From Hadesarchaea archaeon (GTDB lineage Archaea; Hadarchaeota; Hadarchaeia; Hadarchaeales; Hadarchaeaceae), in contig JAOUPD010000035.1 of the NCBI GenBank assembly GCA_029880065.1, forward strand, positions 1 to 10,711: a DNA stretch of 10,711 nucleotides, in the 5' to 3' direction. Position numbers and translations under genes: made by a program. Below, piece by piece: positions 1 to 5,510 of the stretch (its first letter is position 1; each line of letters opens with the position of its first letter). Under the pieces are notes generated by a model, which worked only from the letters and a program-made list of their open reading frames with translations, was not told where the DNA came from and searched no databases.

Positions 1-785
1 TACCTTGAATAACTTTTACCATATAATTTAACCATTTTAATTTCCTCTCTCAATGCAACACAAATTACTGCTAGGGATGTAATCAACCATGGAAAGCTCG
101 CTCCCGGATTTATGCCTCCAAAAGGTACTGGGGTAAGGGATGCAAGCAACATGACTCCGTAACTCCATATGAGGAAGCCTAAGTACTGAGGATGCCTTGA
201 ATACTTGTAGATCCAGAAATCAAATATTTTTCTTTTTTCGAATTTCCCGTAGAACCAAGTAATTGTGCCCAAAATGAAAACAAAAATACCTAACCCTATA
301 GCCAAATTTGATATGGACACTCCGATATCTACTCCTATTAGTCTAAACGGGTACGCTATGACCATATACGGAAGGTAAACGATATCTCCCAGCTTCAAGA
401 AGTCTATAGAAGAATCCAAAAAAGGCATCCATAGGGCCCTCAGTACACCAGCGCCAGCGAGAAAGAACATGGATGCGGCAAAGTAACCGAAGGTTGGTAT
501 GAAAAAGGCAATTGACCCCATGGAGGACAGACCTCTTTTCCCTTTTATGAAACCCACAACTATCAAGGATAAAACAATCCCAAGGCAAGCATAGCCTATT
601 GGCCTTACATTTCTCAGAAACTCTTCTACACGCTCAGGTTCTGCCCATTGACTAATATCTGGAAAATGAGCCCTTAGTACGTTGTTAATTACATAGGGAA
701 TCTCCAAAGTAACAAAAGTTAAAGCTAGGGTGAACACAACCGCCAAAAAGATTAAAATGAGGAGCTTTGAATCCCTTCTAATCAT
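1..785 (-). CDS. ICMT/PEMT-type integral membrane methyltransferase, C-terminus cut by window edge
   Basis: An open reading frame runs from ATG at 785-783 to the left edge without a stop, giving 261 visible residues. The protein is very hydrophobic, with likely membrane segments near residues 8-28, 63-80, 92-114, 136-150, 158-178 and 203-219. Near the end are R197-H198-P199-Q200-Y201-L202-G203, an Arg-His-Pro-x-Tyr-x-Gly signature, and then E247-E248 and a K-x-Y-G-K-x-Y stretch. This combination is typical of the SAM-binding C-terminus of isoprenylcysteine carboxyl methyltransferase and phospholipid methyltransferase families. The substrate cannot be told; archaeal members are mostly uncharacterised, and a lipid or prenyl target is only a guess. 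The truncation is due to the window edge: family proteins end soon after this motif, so only a few residues are probably missing. Codon use is AT-rich, unlike the F420 genes. A weak AGGGG site precedes the start. Confidence 0.72.
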   Translation of the reverse strand, partial: MIRRDSKLLILIFLAVVFTLALTFVTLEIPYVINNVLRAHFPDISQWAEPERVEEFLRNVRPIGYACLGIVLSLIVVGFIKGKRGLSSMGSIAFFIPTFGYFAASMFFLAGAGVLRALWMPFLDSSIDFLKLGDIVYLPYMVIAYPFRLIGVDIGVSISNLAIGLGIFVFILGTITWFYGKFEKRKIFDFWIYKYSRHPQYLGFLIWSYGVMLLASLTPVPFGGINPGASFPWLITSLAVICVALREEIKMVKLYGKSYSR

Positions 786-814
786 CTGACCCCTTGCTCT
801 TGTTGTTAATCAGA

Positions 815-830
815 CGCATTTTAAATTTTG
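815..830 (-). promoter_or_regulatory. Probable TATA box for the methyltransferase gene
   Basis: Read on the minus strand, CAAAATTTAAAATG contains an archaeal-like TATA box about 37 bp upstream of the ATG at 785. A start site about 26 bp downstream would give a leader of roughly 10 nt. The adjacent TTTCATGAAA at 831-840 is a perfect 10-bp palindrome just upstream of the box, where an operator could lie. This is inferred from sequence only. Confidence 0.4.
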
Positions 831-920
831 TTTCATGAAAGTAACATATACAAATCGTTCTTTGAGATGCATGGGCTTAGGTTTAGCCTACTTGATGTTT
901 GTCTAACCCATCTGGCCCAT

Positions 921-930
921 CAAATTAAAG
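921..930 (+). promoter_or_regulatory. Probable TATA box for the 67-residue protein gene
   Basis: CAAATTAAAG is AT-rich within a less AT-rich stretch and sits about 26 bp upstream of a position just before the ribosome site GTGAGGAG (953-960). A second AT-rich run at 943-952 is closer to the gene and would give a leaderless message. The rest of the gap 786-963 shows no open frame with a credible start. Confidence 0.3.
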
Positions 931-963
931 TGGTTCTGAACCAAAATTAAAAGTGAGGAGAAG

Positions 964-1167
964 TTGGGCGTAGTTTTCAAACCAGAGGATGTGCTCAAGG
1001 GAAGAAAGCACATGCTCGAAAAGGCGGCCAGAGATTTGGCCCCAGGGCAAGTGGAGCGAGTGGAAGAGATTCTCCGAAGATGGGATGAGAAATCCGAGCT
1101 GGAACTCGTAAAGCTCCTGGGCGAGGAACGAGCGAAGCGCTTACTGGCCGATTTGGGTATAGTCTAG
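964..1167 (+). CDS. Small helical protein of unknown function (67 aa)
   Basis: This short gene starts with TTG at 964 and ends with TAG. The start was chosen because GTGAGGAG at 953-960 lies immediately upstream; GTG at 991 and ATG at 1012 are possible later starts but lack as good a ribosome site. The product is charged and almost certainly all-helical, with many Glu, Lys, Arg and Leu residues and a run of alternating charged and leucine positions from residue 28 to 64. No membrane segment, signal peptide, Cys or His cluster, or recognisable domain is visible. It stands alone between a divergent methyltransferase and a tRNA gene, so context gives no function. The balanced acidic and basic codons and a matched ribosome site favour a real gene over chance. 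Confidence 0.55.
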   Translation: MGVVFKPEDVLKGRKHMLEKAARDLAPGQVERVEEILRRWDEKSELELVKLLGEERAKRLLADLGIV

Positions 1168-1194
1168 TTGTGTCCAAAAGTTCAATTCTAAAAG

Positions 1195-1203
1195 TTTAAT
1201 ATT
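1195..1203 (+). promoter_or_regulatory. TATA box (box A) of the tRNA-Val gene
   Basis: TTTAATATT is centred about 24-26 bp upstream of the first tRNA base (1223), the position expected for an archaeal TATA box. It is preceded by an A-rich stretch that could act as a BRE. Confidence 0.5.
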
Positions 1204-1222
1204 GAGATATCAAATTTTACTT

Positions 1223-1338
1223 GGGCCCGTGGTCCAGTGGTTAAGAGGTAAGGGGTTTCTCCCTTCCTAACAAACATCACCCTCACAAGGTGTCTGGGAC
1301 CGGTGGTTACCGGGGTTCGAATCCCCGCGGGCCCACCA
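1223..1338 (+). tRNA. tRNA-Val(CAC) with intron in the D-arm and an extra insert in the variable region
   Basis: The acceptor stem GGGCCCG (1223-1229) pairs perfectly with CGGGCCC (1328-1334), followed by discriminator A and an encoded CCA (1336-1338). The T-arm is CGGGG-TTCGAAT-CCCCG (1311-1327). The anticodon loop CTCACAA (1282-1288) gives CAC, reading GUG valine codons, on a stem of four pairs (CACC/GGTG) with a U-U mismatch at 27-43. The GGGCCCGTGGTC start is typical of archaeal tRNA-Val. The D-stem closes only after a 28-nt intron (1246-1273) is removed, giving G10-C25, U11-A24, C12-G23 and a C13-A22 mismatch. The region between anticodon stem and T-stem (1294-1310) is 17 nt instead of the usual 5, so a second intron or a long variable arm must be present. 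Confidence 0.88.
1246..1273 (+). other. tRNA intron at non-canonical D-arm position with bulge-helix-bulge junction
   Basis: Exon bases GTTA (1240-1243) pair with intron bases TAAC (1268-1271). They are flanked by a 3-nt bulge AGA (1244-1246) on the 5' side and a 3-nt bulge AAA (1272-1274) on the 3' side. The outer helix is supported by G1239-C1275 and U1238-A1276, and the inner intron hairpin by GG-T-AAGGG against CCCTT-CC. Cutting after the second bulge base on each side removes 1246-1273 and restores positions 22-25 of the D-stem. This matches the known rule of the archaeal splicing endonuclease. Introns outside position 37/38 are known mostly from Thermoproteota and related lineages, whose endonuclease accepts such sites. 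Confidence 0.72.
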
Positions 1339-1375
1339 CTCATTTGAAATGAGCAAGATTTGGTCTTATTTTTCT
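1339..1375 (+). terminator. Hairpins and T-run after tRNA-Val
   Basis: Directly after the encoded CCA is a perfect inverted repeat, CTCATTT-G-AAATGAG (1339-1353), then a smaller one, AAGA-TTTGG-TCTT (1355-1367), then ATTTTTCT. A T-run is the usual archaeal termination signal. The first repeat could also matter for 3' processing, since it abuts the CCA. Confidence 0.5.
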
Positions 1376-1387
1376 AGTTCTCCATCA

Positions 1388-2149
1388 CTAAGATTTCTTC
1401 GAAAGCTTCAGCATATCAGAATAAATACACCGCTTGGGTGAAATCTTCGGTGAGCTTTTCGGCTTTTCGACGATTTCGACCCCAGTCCCCCGCACTACTG
1501 CGACGGGAACCCTCTCGGCGGCCTCGCCCATTACAGCCTGCGCCGCTGTGGCAAGCTGGTCCGCGAGCGCCCGAAATGTCAGACGGAGCGGCTTGCCGTA
1601 GAGGTCGTGATTCCCCCGACAATCTATGATAGGTTCCAATCCCGCCACCCCTATTGCTTGACCAATGGTTCCCAGGCGAAGGGGCTTGACGTTACTGTCG
1701 GCGATGATTACCCCAACTCTGGCGTTCGTCCTCTGCGCGATTGTTTGCTGCAGTTCCATCGCGGCTCGGTTTGGGTTTGTGGGCATGAGCATAACATGGC
1801 CGAGTGGAGCATTTGAGCTATCCACCCCCGCGTTCGCGCAAATCACCCCACTTTTCAACGTTAGAATAACATCCTTCGAAATGCTGAGCACGCGTTTCGC
1901 CTCGCGCAACACGAGCTCGACGAACTCCGGGTCCTGACCGCTCTTCGCCGCAATTTTCCTAGCGCGCGTCGATGGGCGGACGCTCGCAAGTTCTCGCACC
2001 CGGCCCTGCACAGTCGCGATGACCTTCGAGGAAATCACTATGATATCCCCATCCCGAATGCCGCCAACCTGCTCAGCCGCTCTCGCTATAATCGTCGACA
2101 GGTCATCTCCGGACTTGATCAGCGGCATTTTCAAACCTAGAACCCTCAT
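1388..2149 (-). CDS. CofE-family amide ligase paralog, possibly FolC2-like pterin glutamate ligase
   Basis: The 253-residue product belongs to the F420-0:gamma-glutamyl ligase (CofE) fold along its whole length: I11-K-S-G-D-D, N106-A-G-V-D-S-S-N, Q164-A-I-G-V-A-G, C177-R-G-N-H-D-L-Y-G and M207-G-E-A. It departs from canonical CofE at two motifs. The SK-A-E-G motif is A-T-V-Q-G (residues 45-49), and D-T-x-G-R is D151-S-N-V-K. D110 and D151, expected metal ligands, remain. The start ATG at 2149 overlaps the stop of the upstream folP-like gene as ATGA, so the two are translationally coupled. A genuine cofE lies 3.3 kb away, so this copy is probably not the F420 enzyme. From memory, the CofE homolog CT611 of Chlamydia replaces folylglutamate/dihydrofolate synthase (FolC2); pairing with FolP here fits that role. 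The substrate, dihydropteroate or a methanopterin precursor, is inferred. The last ~25 residues are basic and lack a family match. Confidence 0.8.
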   Translation of the reverse strand: MRVLGLKMPLIKSGDDLSTIIARAAEQVGGIRDGDIIVISSKVIATVQGRVRELASVRPSTRARKIAAKSGQDPEFVELVLREAKRVLSISKDVILTLKSGVICANAGVDSSNAPLGHVMLMPTNPNRAAMELQQTIAQRTNARVGVIIADSNVKPLRLGTIGQAIGVAGLEPIIDCRGNHDLYGKPLRLTFRALADQLATAAQAVMGEAAERVPVAVVRGTGVEIVEKPKSSPKISPKRCIYSDMLKLSKKS

Positions 2150-3027
2150 TCCATCCCTCCTGCATCTCGAATCGCTTCAGCCAACCGAACGGCCTGAAGC
2201 GTTTCTTCCACATCATGAGTCCGAACTACGCTGGCGCCGTTGAACACAGCTATCGCAGTCGCGGCGAGCGAGCCCACGAGACGATCAGTTGGGTTGGGTA
2301 GGTCAAGCACTTTATCGATGAAAGTTTTCCTCGATATCCCGACGCATATTGGGCGTTTCAACGCTTTCAGCCCCCCGAGTTCAGCTATGATTTTCAAATC
2401 AAAAAGAGTTGCGGTAGGGTAAGCCAGTTTTCCGTGCGGCTCGTTCGCGCGTTTGCCCAGCCTCTCGAGCCTAGCTGGCCAGTACCCAATCGCTGGATCG
2501 AGGACGACTTTTTTGAGTTGGATGCCATGCTCACGGCATATTTGCAGGCTTTCCCCGAGGGCTTGACGGATATCGTCGATTTTGTAGACATCTCCAGGCG
2601 CGCGCTTCGCCGCCATCAGCACAGCTGAGCAACCAGTTTCAGCGATGATCTCAGCCATCTTGGGTTCCGACTTGAGCCCGCTGATGTCGTTGATTACGGT
2701 CGCCCCGGCGCTGATGGCCGCCTCTGCAATTTCCGCCCGTTGAGTGTCGGCCGAAATGGGAGCATCAAACTCGCGAGCCAGAACTCTGATTATCGGGATT
2801 AACTCACGCATTTCCCGTTCAGCCGAGATTGGTTTCGACCTAGGCCCCGTGCCTATCGCCCCTACATCGATGATGCGGGCGCCCTCCTCAATCGCTTTCG
2901 AGGCCCTTCCAACGGCTTCTCGCTTACTTCGGACGATTGAACCCTTGTAGAAGGAGTCGGGGCTCAGGTTGAGAGCATAAATTATCGTCACGGGCACGCC
3001 GTCACCGACTTCCACCTTGCCCAGCAT
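2146..3027 (-). CDS. folP: Archaeal dihydropteroate synthase-like protein
   Basis: A complete TIM-barrel DHPS of 293 residues. Visible motifs in order: N20-L-S-P-D-S-F (pterin pocket), R51-I-I-D-V-G-A, P90-I-S-A-D94-T, V111-I-N113-D-I-S-G, V175-L-D178-P-A-I-G-Y, G230-I-S-R-K234-T-F-I and R269-T-H-D-V. These cover the residues that bind pterin pyrophosphate and the aminobenzoate in known DHPS. In archaea the acceptor is either p-aminobenzoate (folate) or ribofuranosyl-aminobenzene phosphate (tetrahydromethanopterin). The NLSPDSFYKG form resembles the methanogen homologs, and Mer in the window favours the methanopterin route. The GGEST loop is altered to G-A-I-G-T-G. ATG at 3027 was chosen because family members start about here; TTG at 3039 would add four residues and neither has a strong ribosome site. 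The gene leads an operon with the CofE paralog. Confidence 0.85.
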   Translation of the reverse strand: MLGKVEVGDGVPVTIIYALNLSPDSFYKGSIVRSKREAVGRASKAIEEGARIIDVGAIGTGPRSKPISAEREMRELIPIIRVLAREFDAPISADTQRAEIAEAAISAGATVINDISGLKSEPKMAEIIAETGCSAVLMAAKRAPGDVYKIDDIRQALGESLQICREHGIQLKKVVLDPAIGYWPARLERLGKRANEPHGKLAYPTATLFDLKIIAELGGLKALKRPICVGISRKTFIDKVLDLPNPTDRLVGSLAATAIAVFNGASVVRTHDVEETLQAVRLAEAIRDAGGME

Positions 3028-3231
3028 CGCTTCCGCCAAGGGGTCACGCTCGGCTAGAATTCGGGCAGCGCGAATAAAGCTTTGACGTAAAAAAGATTCG
3101 GAAAACGTGGAACTGCTCGAGCATGCTCACGCCAGCCTGTCAAACAAATTAATTTTCGTTTTTACAAATAAATCATTTTTTGTAATCATAAAACTTTAAG
3201 TTCACAATTCCGAATCGCTAAGGGGGCAAAC
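3028..3231. promoter_or_regulatory. AT-rich divergent promoter region between folP and the fpoF-like gene
   Basis: The gap holds no credible gene before 3232. On the plus strand CTTTAAG (3194-3200) is a TATA candidate, about 26 bp before the purine-rich AGGGGG at 3221-3226. On the minus strand GCTTTATT (around 3080-3073) could drive folP with a short leader, and further AT-rich runs lie at 3140-3190. Two overlapping palindromes, TGCTCGAGCA and GAGCATGCTC, lie at 3114-3128; their role is unknown. Confidence 0.35.
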
Positions 3232-3333
3232 GTGAAATGGTTCCGCCTTGCTCACAATTTATCCGTTGAGAGTGTAAAGATTCTAAAGGATTTGATTACT
3301 CGAGGCGGTGAGGATGGTCAAAATATTCAATGA
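3232..3333 (+). CDS. Possible 33-residue leader ORF before the fpoF-like gene
   Basis: GTG at 3232 has AGGGGG five bases upstream and opens a frame of 33 codons ending in TGA at 3331-3333, 20 nt inside the downstream gene. The product begins K-W-F-R-L-A-H-N-L-S-V-E-S and looks helical; it faintly resembles the first helix of archaeal winged-helix proteins, but it is too short to be a domain. It could be a short coupled peptide that opens the ribosome site of the next gene, a truncated remnant, or chance. No family is recognised. Confidence 0.28.
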   Translation: MKWFRLAHNLSVESVKILKDLITRGGEDGQNIQ

Positions 3334-4477
3334 CCTCGTAAAGGAAGTAGCGACTCCTGGTTACTGCCTCACCTGCGGGGAATGCGTCGCCTCCTGCCCA
3401 TTCGGATGCCTCGCGATGGAAGGGGGGATACCAGTTTTAAAGAAGGCGTGCGTGAACTGCGGCATATGTTATGGAGGGTGCCCGCAGGTGATTGATTCGA
3501 GGCAGCTCGAGCAAAAAATTTTTGGAAGGAGGGCTTCGGACGCGGAGGTGTTCGGTGTCTATCAACAAGCGCTTTCGATCGAGGCGAAGTCTCCAGACAT
3601 CAAAGCGCGCGCCCAAGATGGCGGGGCGGTCACCGCACTTTTGGCGTCGCTCCTTGAAGACGGGTTCATCGATGGCGCAATCGTGATGGGCGTGGGGAAC
3701 CTGCCGTGGCAGCCTGCCCCGAGGGTTGCGACGATCCGCAAGGAGCTCATAGAGTGCGCGGGCACGAAGTATGCGATGGGGCCGCTCTTCTTGGGGCTGC
3801 GAGATGCTGTCGACTTGCACTACTGCTCGCGAGTGGCAATCGTCGGCACGCCCTGTCAGATCACCGCCTCGCGCCGGATGCAGCTCTCGGAGTTGACCAA
3901 CCGCCGCTTGGGTGGGACGATCGTGCTCCATTTAGGGTTGTTCTGCGAGCGCGCCTTTGATTATGAAAAATTTTTCAGGGGGGTTATCCAGAAGCAGCTC
4001 CGCACTCCCCTCTCCGAAGTCGTGAAGTTCGACATTAAACGGGGGCGGTTCATCACCTACCGCAGGCACAAACCAAGGCGCGAGCTTGCTCTAGAAGCAA
4101 TTGAGCGGTACGTTTGTTCGCCTTGCAAAGTGTGCATGGACTTCGCGGCTGAACTTGCGGACATCTCGGTTGGTTCGGACGGGTCGCCCCTCGGCAGGTC
4201 TACGATGCTCATCCGGACCCGAACCGGATCCGAGGCCTTCGATATCGCCCGGAGATTCAGGGAACTTGAAGTGCTCGGGCTTGAGGGTGTCAAACCCGGT
4301 ATCGAGGCGATCAGAAAGACCTCAAAGGAGAAGAAACTCAGGGCTGCGAGGGAACTCCAGCGGCGCAAGTTGCAGAAGAGACCCCTGCCGATATGGATGC
4401 AGGAAAAACCGCCAGTTCCCAAGGAAGAAGAGACCCTGCAACGAATGGCGCGGGCCCGCAAAACTTTAGCTAAGTAG
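3314..4477 (+). CDS. F420H2 oxidoreductase, FpoF/FrhB family with two [4Fe-4S] clusters
   Basis: The 387-residue soluble protein starts with a two-cluster ferredoxin domain: C18-x2-C21-x2-C24-x3-C28-P and C46-x2-C49-x2-C52-x3-C56-P. Then comes the FrhB/FdhB N-terminal domain (Q-D-G-G-A-V-T-A-L-L near residue 98 and G-T-P-C181-Q) and the C-terminal domain with C-S-P-C-K-V-C-M-D and A-D-I-S-V-G-S-D-G-S. FrhB-family proteins bind FAD and oxidise F420H2. Members with two N-terminal clusters include FpoF, which also works alone as an F420H2:ferredoxin oxidoreductase. No hydrogenase, Fpo or Hdr subunit lies nearby, so a stand-alone role coupling F420 to ferredoxin is the best inference. The basic, helical tail after residue 320 is longer than usual. 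ATG at 3314 is preferred because GAGG lies eight bases upstream; GTG at 3308 is possible. It converges with mer, one base apart. Confidence 0.85.
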   Translation: MVKIFNDLVKEVATPGYCLTCGECVASCPFGCLAMEGGIPVLKKACVNCGICYGGCPQVIDSRQLEQKIFGRRASDAEVFGVYQQALSIEAKSPDIKARAQDGGAVTALLASLLEDGFIDGAIVMGVGNLPWQPAPRVATIRKELIECAGTKYAMGPLFLGLRDAVDLHYCSRVAIVGTPCQITASRRMQLSELTNRRLGGTIVLHLGLFCERAFDYEKFFRGVIQKQLRTPLSEVVKFDIKRGRFITYRRHKPRRELALEAIERYVCSPCKVCMDFAAELADISVGSDGSPLGRSTMLIRTRTGSEAFDIARRFRELEVLGLEGVKPGIEAIRKTSKEKKLRAARELQRRKLQKRPLPIWMQEKPPVPKEEETLQRMARARKTLAK

Positions 4478-4478
4478 G

Positions 4479-5456
4479 CTAAAGCAGCGCTTTTGCAATC
4501 GATTGCACGGCCCTAGCTGGCTCGGGCCCCATCGGTGACCCTATCACCGTTCGGGTTATGCCGAGACGTTTCAATTCCTCGACGCGCGCGGCGAGTTCAT
4601 CGACTGCGCCGCAGACCGAGAATGCGTCTATCATGCGTTCGGTCACCGCTGCGCGGACCTTTTTCAGCTCCCCGGCCCTTAGCAGGCGACGGATTGACTC
4701 AACTTCCTCGACTTCGATGCCGTGACGCTCGAGCGATGCGCGGGGGGCGGACGAAGCCACGAACGAAACCACCCCGCGAGTTGCGTCCCTCGCTCGCTTC
4801 AAATCGTCCCCGATCGACACGACCAGATACGCGACGAAATCGAATTTTTTAGAGGTCCTGCCGCTCGAGCGCAGTCCCCCCTCGATGTATCCTATGGATT
4901 CCTTGATGTCGTCTGGGTGCGAGGCGTTGATGAGGGCTCCATCGGCGACCGAACCCGCGAGCTCAAGCATGCGCCGCCGCCGCCCGCCAACGTAGATGGG
5001 AATCTTGTCCACCGGCTTGAACCTGAGTCCCGCATTCCTGCACGAGAAGAGCTCTCCCTCGAAGCTCACGCGGTTCCCGGCGAGGAGTTCTCGCATGATG
5101 TGAGTGGCCTCTCGCACTGCCGTGACCGGCTTCCGTTGCTCTATCCCAACCGTCGCGAGGAAGAACGGGTCACCCGAGGAAATCCCCAGCAGCGCCCGCC
5201 CGCGTGAAATTTCGTTGAGGGTCGCGACGGCAGCTGCGGTCACGGTGGGGTGAACCAGGTAGGGGTTCGTCACGCCTGGGCCCAGCTTCACCCGGCTTGT
5301 CTCGAGCGCGAGTTGGGTGAGCACGGGGTAGATGTAGCGGTTGTGATAGTGGTCGCAGACCCAGATTTGCTCGAAGCCTGAGCGCTCGACCAATCGGGCC
5401 AGCTCGACCAGGGCATCCAGCTTCAAGTAAGGAACGAACTCAACACCGAATTTCAT
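4479..5456 (-). CDS. mer: 5,10-methylenetetrahydromethanopterin reductase
   Basis: The 325-residue product is a bacterial-luciferase-fold F420-dependent enzyme that matches methanogen Mer from end to end. It has I31-W-V-C-D-H-Y, L58-G-P-G-V-T-N-P-Y, the H-P-T-V-T-A-A-A-V-A-T-L-N helix, V-A-D-G-A-L-I-N-A-S-H-P, E-R-H-G-I-E-V, M-I-D-A-F-S-V and the C-terminal V-I-G-S-P-M-G-P. Mer reduces methylene- to methyl-tetrahydromethanopterin with F420H2, reversibly, in the methyl branch of methanogenesis, methane oxidation or archaeal acetogenesis. The frame stays open upstream to 5591, but that would overlap the divergent cofE. ATG at 5456 aligns with the family start (M-K-F-G-V-E) and has AGGGG upstream. 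Other luciferase-family enzymes are unlikely because of the Mer-specific C-terminal motifs. Promoter shared back to back with cofE. Confidence 0.93.
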   Translation of the reverse strand: MKFGVEFVPYLKLDALVELARLVERSGFEQIWVCDHYHNRYIYPVLTQLALETSRVKLGPGVTNPYLVHPTVTAAAVATLNEISRGRALLGISSGDPFFLATVGIEQRKPVTAVREATHIMRELLAGNRVSFEGELFSCRNAGLRFKPVDKIPIYVGGRRRRMLELAGSVADGALINASHPDDIKESIGYIEGGLRSSGRTSKKFDFVAYLVVSIGDDLKRARDATRGVVSFVASSAPRASLERHGIEVEEVESIRRLLRAGELKKVRAAVTERMIDAFSVCGAVDELAARVEELKRLGITRTVIGSPMGPEPARAVQSIAKALL

Positions 5457-5510
5457 CTCGACCCCTTTTGGATTTAAGGTAGCGTGGCTAAAATAGCCGT
5501 AGGTGGTAAG
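5457..5510. promoter_or_regulatory. Bidirectional mer/cofE promoter with central inverted repeat
   Basis: The 54-bp gap holds a plus-strand TATA candidate, ATTTAAGG (5472-5479), about 26 bp before position 5502, where the GGTGG ribosome site of cofE begins. A minus-strand candidate CTATTTTAG (5496-5488) stands about 26 bp before the AGGGG site of mer. The minus-strand box lies inside a perfect inverted repeat, GGCTA-AAA-TAGCC (5486-5498). A protein bound there would cover both promoters, so it may be a shared operator for F420 synthesis and use. Confidence 0.45.

Noticed and set aside
343..588. Open frame on the minus strand inside the methyltransferase gene
   Set aside because: It lies in another frame of a longer frame with clear membrane helices and the R-H-P-Q-Y-L-G motif; its own translation looks random.
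3114..3128. Overlapping palindromes TGCTCGAGCA and GAGCATGCTC
   Set aside because: Short, isolated and not placed at a recognisable promoter element; could be chance.
3437..3931. 164-codon open frame antisense to the fpoF-like gene
   Set aside because: GC-rich coding strands often leave such antisense frames; the translation is Arg-, His- and Pro-rich with no domain, and the sense gene is certain.
4722..5207. 161-codon open frame antisense to mer
   Set aside because: Low-complexity Arg/Pro/Glu composition and full overlap with a confident gene.
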